The notes beneath the pieces are model-generated. The model was not told the DNA's origin, searched no databases, and saw only the letters and a list, made by a program, of their open reading frames with translations. Shown here in pieces: positions 19,279 to 29,069 of a DNA stretch of 64,000 nt (the stretch's first letter is position 1; each line of letters opens with the position of its first letter). Origin of the DNA: DASRPD01 sp035646535 (GTDB lineage: Bacteria; Actinomycetota; Acidimicrobiia; IMCC26256; JANYLB01); assembly GCA_035646535.1 (NCBI GenBank), contig DASRPD010000105.1:1-64000 (forward strand). The letters run 5' to 3'. The position numbers and the translations under genes are program-made.

Positions 19279-21642
19279 GTGAGCTGGTTGGGATCTCTGG
19301 GTGGTGAGCGCGGACCGGCGAAGGCCGTTCCCTCGTCGGGCGCACGCGGCCTGTCCGCCTCCGCCGAAACCCCCAGCGACGACCTCCTCCCCGGAGCCGC
19401 TCCCCGCTCCGGGTCGACGGCCGATGTCACCCCGGCGTCCACCGCGCCACCGGACGGTGGCCACGTCCCGGGTGAGGCCGGCGATGAGCTGCTCGAAGAT
19501 GGAGCTGCGCGTGATACCTCCGAAGCCGGCGCTCCCGAGGGTCACGCCCACGACGACGCGTCCGACAACACCGGCAGCGACACCGGCGACACCAGCGACA
19601 CCGACGACGACCAGGCCACTGAACCCGCCCCGGCTGCTGAAGACGCCCCCGGCGAGGTCGCCGACTCGGGCGCTGACGGCGACGAGCTGGACCGTCTGCA
19701 CGAGGTCGCGGCGGCGGCGGCCGAGGCCTGCAACCGCACACCGTTCTCACCCCGGCTGCGCCGCCGGCTCAAGGCTGCGCTGCGCGCCGAGGCAGATGCA
19801 CTCGAGGCCCGCGGCTTCGGGTCCCACACCGAATACGTCGCCGCCGGTACCGCGACCGACCAACCCGCAGAGGACCCGCAGTCACCGCCATCGGCGGTCG
19901 CGCCGCCCGACCGTCTCGCCGCGCCCCCCGGGATGTCGACCGACCCCGACCATGAGGACGATCGGCAGCCGCAGGCGCCGGCCGCGGAACGGGCGCTGCT
20001 CGAGGACGCCCGCGTGCAGCTCCTCGCCGACCGGGAGCAGCTCGACCGTCGCCACGCCGAGGCAGAGCGCGCCGCCGCGAGCCTGCGTGACGCCGCCGAG
20101 CGCGACGCGGCCGAGATCCGAGGGTCCGGCGAGCGCGCGGGCGCGGAGCTGCGCGAACGAGCCCAACGTGATGCCGCCGAGCTGCGCGAGGCCGCCCAAC
20201 ACGTCGCCGCCGAAGCCCGGACCGTGGCCCAGGCTGCCGCCGAAGAGACCGCTCACGCGGCTGAGCGCCGGGCCGCCGAGCTTCTGGACCAGGCACAGCG
20301 CGAAGCCACCGAGACTCGAGATGCCGCCGCGCTCGAAACCCATCATGAGGAGATCGCAGCCGCGACGTCAGCCCAGGAAGAGGCCCGGACCGCCGCGGAG
20401 TCCGCCCGGGCCGAGGTGGAACGCGCCCGCGCCGAAGCACGAGCGACGTCCGCCGAGGCCGACCGGCTGCGCGAACAGCTCGCCGAGGTCCGGGGCGAGA
20501 TTCGCCGCGCCCATCGTCAGCGCGAGGAAGCCGTGGCCGGCGCGGCAACCGAACGCGAGGAGTGGGAGACAGCCCACCTCGACGCGATCCGCAAGCTCCG
20601 CCAAGACCTCGCCGATGCTCGCCGGCAGGCGCACGAATCACGCGTCGATGGCGATGTCACCCGACACGGGCTCGACGATGCCCGAGCCCGCGCCGAACGC
20701 GACCTCCAACGAGACCGCGAGGTCGCCCAGCGAGAGGCGGCGGCGTTGCACGACCTCGCGGCGCGTGATGCGGAAACGATGCGAACCGCGGCGGACCGAG
20801 ACGCGGCGCAGATCCGCCAAGCTGCCGATGCCGCGGCGCAAACCGCGGCCGAGAATGCCCGCCGCGTGGCGACAGAGATCGAGGCACAGGCCAAGACAGA
20901 CGCCGAGGCGATCCGTGCCGAGGCGGAGGTCACCGCGCAGGGTCTCTGCCGGCTGGCGGAGCACGCCGACCACGCGCCGCCGCCGGCCGACGCCTCGGGC
21001 GCGACGGCCACGACGGGCGCGCCGGTCACGACGAGCGCGACACCCCCCGACGACGTCTGGCTCCTCGGCCAACGCGCGGAGCTGGCCGTCGAGCTGGAGC
21101 GCGCGAGGTCCCAGCTGGCCGTCCTCACCGAAGCGCGCGACGCGGCCGAGTCGGACCTGGCATCACTGGACGATCGGGTAGAGCGCCAGCGCGCCAAGCG
21201 ACGGCGAATTCGCAACGAGGTGACCCGCGAGCGCGAGCAGTTCCGGCGCGAGCTCGAAGCCACCGAGCGCGCCCTGCTCGCCTCCCGACGAGAAACGGTC
21301 GAGACCCGAAAGCGCGCGGCCGAACAAGCACAGGCCTTGATCGCGAACGCGACGGCCGAAGCACAGACCCTCACCGAGGCCGCGACGCACGAGCACAACC
21401 GGCTGCTCGAAGCCGCGCGGGCCGAAGCCGATCGCATGCTCGCCCAGGCTCACGACGGAGTGGCTCGCGCCCGCACCGAGCTCAACGCCCTGGAGCAGCG
21501 GATCGGCAGCGTCGCCGACGATGCCGGGCTGCTGCGGGATCGCGTCGCGGACGCTCGCGACGCTCTCCACGCTCTCGACGCTCTCGACGGGCCGAGCGGA
21601 CCCGACGACGACCCCCCCGGCGGATCGACGGGTCGGCAGTGA
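19279..21642 (+). CDS. Large alanine-rich coiled-coil protein in operon with pilB2
   Basis: A 787-aa acidic, Ala/Glu/Arg-rich protein with no recognised enzymatic domain. Residues 1 to about 140 are disordered (Asp/Thr-rich repeats such as DTGDTSDTDDD). A short helical segment, FSPRLRRRLKAALRAEADAL then ARGFGSHTEYV, lies near 150-200. Long heptad-like coiled coil runs from about 235 to 570 and again from about 600 to 760, with repeated AERDAAE/RDAAELRE units. I start it at GTG 19279, directly after the promoter motif; a longer frame to 19111 covers the divergent promoter region. Its stop overlaps the pilB2 GTG. A scaffold or positioning role for the pilus motor is an inference. Confidence 0.8.
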   Translation: MSWLGSLGGERGPAKAVPSSGARGLSASAETPSDDLLPGAAPRSGSTADVTPASTAPPDGGHVPGEAGDELLEDGAARDTSEAGAPEGHAHDDASDNTGSDTGDTSDTDDDQATEPAPAAEDAPGEVADSGADGDELDRLHEVAAAAAEACNRTPFSPRLRRRLKAALRAEADALEARGFGSHTEYVAAGTATDQPAEDPQSPPSAVAPPDRLAAPPGMSTDPDHEDDRQPQAPAAERALLEDARVQLLADREQLDRRHAEAERAAASLRDAAERDAAEIRGSGERAGAELRERAQRDAAELREAAQHVAAEARTVAQAAAEETAHAAERRAAELLDQAQREATETRDAAALETHHEEIAAATSAQEEARTAAESARAEVERARAEARATSAEADRLREQLAEVRGEIRRAHRQREEAVAGAATEREEWETAHLDAIRKLRQDLADARRQAHESRVDGDVTRHGLDDARARAERDLQRDREVAQREAAALHDLAARDAETMRTAADRDAAQIRQAADAAAQTAAENARRVATEIEAQAKTDAEAIRAEAEVTAQGLCRLAEHADHAPPPADASGATATTGAPVTTSATPPDDVWLLGQRAELAVELERARSQLAVLTEARDAAESDLASLDDRVERQRAKRRRIRNEVTREREQFRRELEATERALLASRRETVETRKRAAEQAQALIANATAEAQTLTEAATHEHNRLLEAARAEADRMLAQAHDGVARARTELNALEQRIGSVADDAGLLRDRVADARDALHALDALDGPSGPDDDPPGGSTGRQ

Positions 21643-23405
21643 GCCCCCCGCTCGACTCCGAGATCGCCGCATCGGCGCGCCCGGCGCCCACCACCGACCG
21701 GCCGGCGGACCGACGAACCCACGACGATCCCACCACCGGTTCGCCACGGCTCGGCGAGCTGCTCCTGGCCGCGGGCCTGATCGATCACGAGCACCTCGAC
21801 GCCGCGCTGAACCTCCAGCGCCAGACCGGTCTGCGGATCGGTGAGTCGCTCGTGAAGCTCGGGTTCGTCTCGTCCTATGACGTCACACGGATCATGGCCC
21901 AGCGGATCGGCGTGGCGTTCATCGATCTCGACGAGACGCCCGTCGATCACCTCGTGGTCCAATCGGTTCCGGAGGAAGTGGCACGCCGGTATCACGCGAT
22001 CCCCATCGCCCGCCGTGACGACGGCGTCGTCGTCGCCATGGGCAACCCGCAGGACGTGTTCGCGATCGACGATCTGGGGATGCTGCTCCGAGCATCGGTG
22101 ATTCCGATGATGGCCGACCCCGAACAGCTCGGCGCGATGATCGAGCGAGCTTGGTCCGGCTCCTCGCTCGCGAACCATGTGGACGAGGCGACGCAGGACG
22201 CGGTCGACGATGAGGATCCATCGGCCGGCGCCGTGGCGGTCGTCGACGACGCACCCGTCGTGCGGGTCGTCGACGCTGTCCTTGCGAACGCCATCGACGA
22301 GCGCGCCTCCGATGTGCATCTGGAACCCGGACCCGATCGGGTGCGGGTGCGGTTCCGGGTCGACGGCGTGCTCCACGATGCGTCCGAGCTCCCCGCCAAC
22401 ATCCACCGCTCGGTGATGAGCCGCCTGAAGATCATCGCGGGGATGGACATCACCCAGACCCGACTCCCGAACGACGGCCGGTTCTCGGTGAGCCATGGCA
22501 ACCGCCAGGTGGATGTACGGGTCGCGACGCTGCCGACCGCACACGGTGAGGCCGCGGTGTTGCGACTGCTCGACCAGAGCAGCGGCGTCATCGCGCTCGA
22601 GTCGCTCGGGTTCACACCCGCCGAGCTGGAGCGGTACGAGGCGGCCTTCCGCCGCCCGCAGGGCGCCATCCTCGCGAGCGGCCCGACAGGATCGGGAAAG
22701 ACATCGACGTTGTACGCGACGCTCGTGGAGATCAACGAGCCCGACCGAAGCATCATCGCGGTCGAGGACCCGATCGAGTACCAGGTCGACGGCATCAAAC
22801 AGATCCAGATCGACCTGCGCGTCGGGCTGACGTTTCCGACCGCGCTGCGGTCGATACTCCGAGCGGACCCGGACGTGATCCTCGTCGGTGAGATCCGAGA
22901 CCTCGAGACCGCGAGGATCGCGGCCGAAGCGGCGCTGACCGGACACCTCGTGCTCTCGACGATTCACACGACCCGCGCCGCCGCGGTGCCGCTACGGCTG
23001 CTCGACATGGGCGTCGAGCCGTTCCTCGTCACGTCCGCGCTGACGTGTGTCGTCGGCCAGCGCCTCGTACGGCGCCTCTGCACCCGCTGCTCGGAGCCGT
23101 ACTCACCCGATCACGCGGCCCGCGAGTCATTCGGACTCTCCGACGAGATACTCGATGCCGACGCCATTCGCCGCCCCGTCGGCTGCTCGCATTGCAATGG
23201 CACCGGCTATCGGGACCGCGTCGCGATCTATGAGATCATGCCCATGACCGACGACATCGCCCGTCTCGTCCTCGCTCGCCAGTCCAGCCAGGACATCGAG
23301 CGGTGGGCGGTCGCCGAAGGAATGGATACGCTCCGCACGGCCGCCCTCCGACGAGTGGCCGACGGGGTCACCAGCATCGACGAGATGCTCCGCGTCGTCG
23401 TCTGA
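21639..23405 (+). CDS. Second GspE/PilB-type pilus assembly ATPase with intact MshEN domain
   Basis: A 588-aa hexameric extension-motor ATPase. An N-terminal MshEN domain (about residues 37-110) keeps the full c-di-GMP pattern RLGELLLAAGLIDHEHLDAA, then RIGESLVKLG. The motor core has Walker A GPTGSGKT (348-355), VEDPIEYQ, Walker B ILVGEIRD, the His box TGHLVLSTIHT, and a four-Cys zinc site (CTRC...CSHC). GTG start overlaps the upstream stop (GTGA). It is the only pilus ATPase on the plus strand and is separate from pilB1/pilT/pilC, so it may drive a different function or condition. Confidence 0.92.
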   Translation: MSPPLDSEIAASARPAPTTDRPADRRTHDDPTTGSPRLGELLLAAGLIDHEHLDAALNLQRQTGLRIGESLVKLGFVSSYDVTRIMAQRIGVAFIDLDETPVDHLVVQSVPEEVARRYHAIPIARRDDGVVVAMGNPQDVFAIDDLGMLLRASVIPMMADPEQLGAMIERAWSGSSLANHVDEATQDAVDDEDPSAGAVAVVDDAPVVRVVDAVLANAIDERASDVHLEPGPDRVRVRFRVDGVLHDASELPANIHRSVMSRLKIIAGMDITQTRLPNDGRFSVSHGNRQVDVRVATLPTAHGEAAVLRLLDQSSGVIALESLGFTPAELERYEAAFRRPQGAILASGPTGSGKTSTLYATLVEINEPDRSIIAVEDPIEYQVDGIKQIQIDLRVGLTFPTALRSILRADPDVILVGEIRDLETARIAAEAALTGHLVLSTIHTTRAAAVPLRLLDMGVEPFLVTSALTCVVGQRLVRRLCTRCSEPYSPDHAARESFGLSDEILDADAIRRPVGCSHCNGTGYRDRVAIYEIMPMTDDIARLVLARQSSQDIERWAVAEGMDTLRTAALRRVADGVTSIDEMLRVVV

Positions 23406-23447
23406 CCTGCCCCACCTCGCCCCGACGCCGCTCCCCGACCGGGTCGG

Positions 23448-24377
23448 TCAGCCGGGCGGAATCGCAAATCGCGAATCGCACTCGTGACACTCGAGCTCGA
23501 TCGTGGAGTGGGTGATGCCGAAACGGTCAGCCAACAACGACTTCAGCCGGTCACCCCGCAGCTGGGCGTCGTGCAGCGTCGGGGAGTCGTCCAACACGAC
23601 GTGGGTGGAGAGTACGGACGTGTCCGACGCAAGGTCCCAGATGTGGGTGTGATGCACCGCCGCCACGCCGTCGATCTCGGCGAGCGCGGCCTCGACATCG
23701 GGAACGTCGATGCCGCGCGGCGCGCCCTCGAGCAGGACACGGACCGTGTCGCGCAGGAGCCCCCAGGTCGAGTACAGCACCAGCAGGCCGACGAGGATCG
23801 AGACGACAGGGTCCATCCAGTCGGCACCGGCGACGACGACGGCGACGCCAGCAATCATCGCGCCGACCGAGCCGGCAGCGTCGAGCAGCATGTGGAGGTA
23901 GGCGGCATGCAGATTCAAGCTCCGTCCGGCGACGCGCCGGAGCCACAGCGCGCTCAGCACGTTGACCGCGAGACCCAATGTCGCGACGACGATCACGCCG
24001 CCGCCGTCGACGTGTTCGGGCGTGCCGAGCCGACGGATGGCCTCGACGAAGATCCAGGCTGCGGTGGCGACGAGGACCACACCGTTGACGAGCGCACCGA
24101 GCACCTCGGTGCGCTGCAGTCCGTAGGTCATGCGAGCCGACGCCGGTCGGGCCGCGAGCGACATCGCCACGAGCGCGATCAGGAGCCCGGCGACGTCGGT
24201 GGCCATGTGCGTGGCGTCGGCGATGAGCGCCAACGAGCCGAACGCGAAACCGGCAACGACCTCGACGATCAGGAAGCCACCGTTGGCCCCGAGGCTGAAC
24301 CAGAGGGCTCTGCGCCGGGGCGTCGTGGGATCCGCGGGATCACGCATACCGGCGGGCGGGTGCTGGTGTCCGGCCAC
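23448..24377 (-). CDS. Cation diffusion facilitator (CzcD/ZitB-like) metal efflux protein
   Basis: Exports Zn2+ or similar divalent cations by proton antiport. At 309 aa it has six predicted membrane helices, metal-site motifs ADATHMATD in helix 2 and HMLLD in helix 5, and a cytoplasmic ferredoxin-like domain with AVHHTHIWDLASD. The C-terminus ends with a Cys-rich ECHECDSRF segment, a possible extra metal ligand group. It sits 64 bases downstream of pilC and may be co-transcribed, but has no obvious pilus role. Confidence 0.9.
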   Translation of the reverse strand: MAGHQHPPAGMRDPADPTTPRRRALWFSLGANGGFLIVEVVAGFAFGSLALIADATHMATDVAGLLIALVAMSLAARPASARMTYGLQRTEVLGALVNGVVLVATAAWIFVEAIRRLGTPEHVDGGGVIVVATLGLAVNVLSALWLRRVAGRSLNLHAAYLHMLLDAAGSVGAMIAGVAVVVAGADWMDPVVSILVGLLVLYSTWGLLRDTVRVLLEGAPRGIDVPDVEAALAEIDGVAAVHHTHIWDLASDTSVLSTHVVLDDSPTLHDAQLRGDRLKSLLADRFGITHSTIELECHECDSRFAIPPG

Positions 24378-24441
24378 GCCCCATCATCGCACGGAGTCGA
24401 TCGACCCCCGTGCCCGACTCGGTACCCGACTCGCCGCCGCG

Positions 24442-25662
24442 CTACTGGATGAGCTTGATGATGTTGAACAGTGGCAGGTAGAGGGCGACGATCATGCCGC
24501 CGACCATCACGCCCATCACCACGATGAGCAGCGGCTCGATGAGCGAGGTCAGCGCGTCGACGGTGGCCTCGACTTCCTGCTCGTAGAACTCGGCGATCTT
24601 CTCGAGCATCTCGTCGAGCGCACCGGTCTCCTCACCGACGGCCATCATCTGCACGACCATCGGCGGGAACACCTCGTGTTGCTCGAGCGGACGCGCGATC
24701 GAGTCGCCCCCCTTGACCGCGCGTTGGGTGTCGTGGACCGCGTTCGCGACCACCGTGTTGCCCGCCGTGTCGGCGACGATCTCGAGGGACTCGAGGATCG
24801 GCACACCGGCCCGGGTCAGCGAGGCAAGGGTGCGGGCGAAGCGCGCCAGCGCAGTCTTTCGGATCAGCCCACCGAAGATCGGCATGCGCAGCTTGAAACG
24901 GTCCCAGATCGCCCGACCGGACTGGGTGTTGATCCACCGGCGGAACAGGAAGAACGCGATGATCCCGCCCACGATGAGGACCGGGAAGAGCGTGCGGACG
25001 ATGCGCGAGATCCCCAGCAACAATTTGGTCGGGGCGGGGAGCTCGCCGTCCAGCGAGTGGTAGATGTCCTCGAACTGGGGGACGATGAACACGAGCATGA
25101 TCATCGCGATGGTGAAGACCACGGCCCCGACCATGACCGGATACGTCATCGCCGACTTCACCTTCCGGCGCAGCTCGACCTGCTTCTCGATCGTGTCGGC
25201 CAGCCGGATGAGCACCGAGTCCAACGTCCCGGAGGTCTCACCGGATCGGACCATCGCCACGTACAGGCGGTTGAAGGCCTTCGGGTGACGAACCAGCGCG
25301 GCCGAGAGGGAGGCTCCCCGCTCCACGTCGAGGCGTACCTCGCCGATGATCCGGCCGAGCTCCTTGTTCTCCGTCTGGTCAGCGAGGATGGCCAGCGATC
25401 GCAGAATCGAGAGACCCGAGTCGATCATCGTCGCGAACTGGCGCGACATGACGGCAACGTCCTTCAGTGAGACGCGGTTCGACAGTCCCGGGATCTTCAG
25501 GTCCGCGCTGAACTTGTTCTCGGAACGCGCGTCGACCGAGATCGGCGTGTAACCCATCGAGCGGAGCTTGTCGACGACCAGCGCGGCGCTGTCGGCCTCG
25601 AGCTGACCCTCGATGACCTTCCCGCCCGGATCGCGGACCTTGTAGACGAACGTCGACGGCAT
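24442..25662 (-). CDS. pilC: Type IV pilus platform protein PilC (GspF family)
   Basis: Inner-membrane platform that couples motor ATPases to pilin insertion. The 406-aa protein has the N-terminal MPSTFVYKVRDPGGKVIEGQ and two T2SF repeats (about 70-195 and 270-395; SRQFATMIDSGLSILRSL and ARTLASLTRAGVPILESLE). Membrane helices lie at about 173-195, 224-242 and 375-398. It starts 10 bases after the pilT stop. Confidence 0.96.
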   Translation of the reverse strand: MPSTFVYKVRDPGGKVIEGQLEADSAALVVDKLRSMGYTPISVDARSENKFSADLKIPGLSNRVSLKDVAVMSRQFATMIDSGLSILRSLAILADQTENKELGRIIGEVRLDVERGASLSAALVRHPKAFNRLYVAMVRSGETSGTLDSVLIRLADTIEKQVELRRKVKSAMTYPVMVGAVVFTIAMIMLVFIVPQFEDIYHSLDGELPAPTKLLLGISRIVRTLFPVLIVGGIIAFFLFRRWINTQSGRAIWDRFKLRMPIFGGLIRKTALARFARTLASLTRAGVPILESLEIVADTAGNTVVANAVHDTQRAVKGGDSIARPLEQHEVFPPMVVQMMAVGEETGALDEMLEKIAEFYEQEVEATVDALTSLIEPLLIVVMGVMVGGMIVALYLPLFNIIKLIQ

Positions 25663-25672
25663 CGTGAGCTCG

Positions 25673-27238
25673 CTAGGCCGCGCTCGTGAGGAGCCGGCGC
25701 ACGTCGTCTTCGTGCTGCGCCCGCTCCAGCGCGAGCTCGAGAGACACCCGCCCGGACCGGACGAGGCGGGCGAGCTCCTGGTCCATCGTGACCATGCCGT
25801 GCTTCCCGCCGGCCTGCATCATCGAGTAGATCTGGTGGGTCTTGCCTTCGCGAATGATGTTGCGCACGGCGGGAGTCGCGACAAGCACTTCGGCGGCGAC
25901 AGCACGGCCGGCACCTCCGACGATGGGCAGGAGCTGCTGGGTGACGATCCCCTGGAGGGTCGCGGCGAGCTGCACCCGGATCTGTTGCTGTTGGTGGGCG
26001 GGGAAGACGTCGATGATGCGGTCGATCGACTGGGGCGCGTCCTGGGTGTGGAGCGTCGCGAAGACGAGGTGACCGGTTTCCGCCGCGGTGAGCGCGGTGG
26101 AGATCGTCTCGAGGTCACGCATCTCTCCGACGAGGATGACGTCGGGGTCTTGGCGCAGCACATGCTTGAGCGCGGCGGCGAACGAGTGGGTGTCCTCCCC
26201 CACCTCGCGCTGGTTGACCACGGAACGCTTGTGGGTGTGGAGGAACTCGATCGGATCCTCGACCGTCATGATGTGGACGGCCTTCTCGCGGTTCACGATG
26301 TCGAGCAGGGACGCCAAGGTCGTCGACTTGCCCGAACCGGTCGGACCCGTGACGAGAACGAGGCCGCGCGGGAGTTGGGCGAAGGGCTGCACGGATGCCG
26401 GGAGCCCGAGCTGGTCGAAGGCCACGATGTCGAACGGGATGGCGCGCACCACCGCGCCGACGGAGTCGCGTTGGAGAAACACGTTGATCCGGAAGCGGCC
26501 GATGCCGGGCAGGCTGTAGGAGGTGTCCAGCTCGAGGTCGTTCTCGAACTTCTCGCGCTGGTGTTGACCGAGGATGGCGTACACCATCTCGCGGATCTCC
26601 GAGCCGTTGAGCACGGGCATGTCCGCCATGGCCCGCAGCTCTCCGTTGACCCGCATGATGGGTGGTGAACCGGATGCGAGATGGAGGTCCGACCCGCGCG
26701 CCTCGATCAGACGCTGAAGCAGCACGTTGACCGCCAACCCGTCTTCTTCGTCGTCGGCCTCGGGATCGGGCGCCACAACCAGCGACGGCGCGGACGACCG
26801 GTCGGGGCCGTAGACGCTCTCGATCGCCTGGGTGAGCTCATAGCGACCGGCCGCGGCCGGAATGATCTCGTAGCCCGTCGCCGTGCCGACCGCGCTCACC
26901 GCCTCGTCGTCGCCCGGCTCGGCAAAGGCCACGACGAGACGCGCACCGTCGAAGTCGATTCCGAGGGCCTGGTGCTTACGGGCGACATCGGACGGGATCG
27001 TGGTGGACGCGTCGGCGTTGAGCGGGCTCTCGGTGAAGTCCACGAATCGCAGCGACAGCGTCTCGGCGATCGCGGCGGTCAGGTCCTTCTCGCCGACGAG
27101 GTTCTGACGCAGCAGCACGCTCGGCAGCGGATCCCCCATCCGCCGGGCCTCGGCGATCGCGACCTGCAGGTCGTCGCGCGACAGAACGTGGCGATCGACC
27201 AGGAACTCGCCCAGTACCCGTTGTTGACTGCCCAGCAC
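25673..27238 (-). CDS. pilT: PilT-type retraction ATPase with N-terminal MshEN-like domain
   Basis: A 521-aa protein: residues 1-150 form a GspE-N/MshEN-like domain (RVLGEFLVDRHVLSRDDLQV), while residues from about 165 on are a PilT core (NVLLQRLIEARGSDLHLASG). Walker A GPTGSGKS is at 298-305, Walker B ILVGEMRD near 368, followed by ETGHLVFATLHT and the PilT-type FPAHQQQQIRVQLA. PilT is usually about 350 aa and lacks the N-domain. The consensus Gly and Gln of the c-di-GMP site read His and Ala here, so binding is uncertain. GTG start with GGAGG 7 bases upstream. Confidence 0.92.
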   Translation of the reverse strand: MLGSQQRVLGEFLVDRHVLSRDDLQVAIAEARRMGDPLPSVLLRQNLVGEKDLTAAIAETLSLRFVDFTESPLNADASTTIPSDVARKHQALGIDFDGARLVVAFAEPGDDEAVSAVGTATGYEIIPAAAGRYELTQAIESVYGPDRSSAPSLVVAPDPEADDEEDGLAVNVLLQRLIEARGSDLHLASGSPPIMRVNGELRAMADMPVLNGSEIREMVYAILGQHQREKFENDLELDTSYSLPGIGRFRINVFLQRDSVGAVVRAIPFDIVAFDQLGLPASVQPFAQLPRGLVLVTGPTGSGKSTTLASLLDIVNREKAVHIMTVEDPIEFLHTHKRSVVNQREVGEDTHSFAAALKHVLRQDPDVILVGEMRDLETISTALTAAETGHLVFATLHTQDAPQSIDRIIDVFPAHQQQQIRVQLAATLQGIVTQQLLPIVGGAGRAVAAEVLVATPAVRNIIREGKTHQIYSMMQAGGKHGMVTMDQELARLVRSGRVSLELALERAQHEDDVRRLLTSAA

Positions 27239-27266
27239 TTTCCGGCCTCCGATCGTCTCGGCTCTG

Positions 27267-27292
27267 TATCGGCCGGGGCGGCGCCGGTCTGA
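27267..27292 (-). promoter_or_regulatory. Sigma-28-like promoter motif, site 2 (pilT-pilC)
   Basis: Minus strand TCAG (27289-27292), 15 bases, GCCGATA (27267-27273), in the 81-base gap between the pilB1 stop and the pilT start. The -35-like part differs by one base from TCAA. It would give a leader of about 20 bases that still contains the pilT ribosome binding site. Confidence 0.55.
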
Positions 27293-27319
27293 AGCCGCCG
27301 GCGCACCTCATTCGATTCC

Positions 27320-29002
27320 TCAGGCGACGACGCGAAAGACCTCTTCGAGGCTGGTCTGGCCGGCGGCGACCTTGCGGAGACCGTCCTCGCGCAGGGTGAG
27401 CATGCCGTGCATCACCGCGGTCTTCTGGAGATCCTCGGTGGAACGCCGCTCGATCACCATGCGCTTGATCTCCTCGGTCATCAGCATGACCTCGTGGATC
27501 GCGAAGCGACCCCGGTATCCGGTGCGGCCACAGGACGAGCAGCCGACCCGCCGGTGGAGAGTGGGCCAATCACCGTCGCCCAGGTCGTCGATGGGCCATC
27601 CCGCCTCGACGAGCTCGGATTCGGTGGGCTGGTACGCCTCCTTGCACCGGTCACAGAGCCGCCGAGCAAGGCGCTGCGCGAGCACACAGTCGAGTGCGCT
27701 GGTCACGAGGAACGGTTCGACGCCCATCTCGACGAGGCGTAGCGGCGTCGAGGCCGCGCTGTTGGTGTGCAGCGTGGACAGCACGAGGTGGCCGGTCAGT
27801 GCAGCTTCGATCCCGATGATCGCGGTGTCGCGGTCGCGAATCTCGCCGAGCAGGATGATGTCGGGGTCGGCGCGCAGGATCGACCGCAGGGCCTTCGCGA
27901 ATGTGAGACCGGCCCGTGGGTGCACCTGAATCTGGTTGATCCCCGAGAGTCGGTACTCGACGGGATCCTCGATCGTGATGATGTTGCGATGCACCTCGTT
28001 GAGGATGTTCAGCGTCGCGTAGAGCGTGGTCGACTTGCCCGAGCCTGTGGGACCGGTGACGAGGATCGTTCCGTACGGCTTCGTGTAGCTCGCCGAGTAG
28101 CGCTCGAGTGACTCGGGCAGGAAACCGAGCTCGTCGAGGGTCAGCAGCGCCTGACCCTTGTCCAGGATCCGCATCACCACCTTCTCACCGTGGACGGTCG
28201 GCAACGTCGCGACCCGCAGGTCGATCGGCTTTCCGCCGACGGTCAACGAGATGCGGCCGTCCTGGGGAAGCCGCCGCTCGGCGATGTCGATCTCGGCCAT
28301 GACCTTGAGGCGGCTGATGACCCCGTTCTGGATGGATCGGGGCGAGTGCATCACCTCGTGGAGCACTCCGTCGATGCGGAACCGGATCCGCAGATCGCCC
28401 TCCCCCGGCTCGACATGGATGTCCGACGCCCGGTCGGACACGGCCTGGGTGATGAGCAGGTTGACGAACTTGACGATCGGCGCGTCCTCGATGACATCGC
28501 CGAGGTTCGTGATGTCATCAGCGTCACCGAGCTCATCAGCGGCTTCCTGGGCGACGGTGTCCACCTCATCGTCGAGCCGGTGGTACCGATCGATGAGCTC
28601 GGCGAGCTGACCCTGGGTGGCCACGACCATTCGGACGTCGGCGCCGGTGAGGGCACGGATGTCGTCGACCGCCAAGACGTTGGATGGATCCGCGATCGCG
28701 ACCACCAGTCGTTCGTCCTGCCAGTAGATCGGCAACGCCTGGTACTTGCGGGCGAGCGCCTCGGGCACCATCGTGGCGACCGAAGCGTCGACACTGACCT
28801 CGGAGAGGTCGACGAAGTCGAGCCCGACCTGCGTGGCGAGCGTGCGGACGAGATCGACCTCGTTGACGAACCCGCGATCGATGAGAATACGGGGCAGGGG
28901 CTCTCCGCTGTCCGCCTGCTCGGCGAGCGCCTCGTCGAGGCGTTCGCGTGAAAGCAGCCCTTGCTGGGCAAGCAGTGCGCCGAGTGGATTCCCTTCAGCC
29001 AC
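27320..29002 (-). CDS. pilB: Type IV pilus extension ATPase PilB
   Basis: A 560-aa motor for pilus polymerisation. The N-terminal MshEN domain begins at once (PLGALLAQQGLLSRERLDEA), with the leading Arg replaced. The core has Walker A GPTGSGKS (317-324), VEDPVEYRLSGINQ, Walker B ILLGEIRD, LTGHLVLSTLHT and a zinc site (CDRC...CSSCGRTGYRGR). It is followed by pilT-pilC, so this is probably the principal extension motor. GTG start with GGAGGAG 7 bases upstream. Confidence 0.95.
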   Translation of the reverse strand: MAEGNPLGALLAQQGLLSRERLDEALAEQADSGEPLPRILIDRGFVNEVDLVRTLATQVGLDFVDLSEVSVDASVATMVPEALARKYQALPIYWQDERLVVAIADPSNVLAVDDIRALTGADVRMVVATQGQLAELIDRYHRLDDEVDTVAQEAADELGDADDITNLGDVIEDAPIVKFVNLLITQAVSDRASDIHVEPGEGDLRIRFRIDGVLHEVMHSPRSIQNGVISRLKVMAEIDIAERRLPQDGRISLTVGGKPIDLRVATLPTVHGEKVVMRILDKGQALLTLDELGFLPESLERYSASYTKPYGTILVTGPTGSGKSTTLYATLNILNEVHRNIITIEDPVEYRLSGINQIQVHPRAGLTFAKALRSILRADPDIILLGEIRDRDTAIIGIEAALTGHLVLSTLHTNSAASTPLRLVEMGVEPFLVTSALDCVLAQRLARRLCDRCKEAYQPTESELVEAGWPIDDLGDGDWPTLHRRVGCSSCGRTGYRGRFAIHEVMLMTEEIKRMVIERRSTEDLQKTAVMHGMLTLREDGLRKVAAGQTSLEEVFRVVA

Positions 29003-29069
29003 GCGGGTGCTCCTCCGGCCGGCCGCGCCGGCGCGTCATCGGGCAGGACGGTGCGGTTCGACTCTCGCG

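Noticed and set aside
23448..24377. The CDF transporter as a pilus component
   Set aside because: Motifs are those of ordinary metal efflux; closeness to pilC is not evidence of a pilus role.
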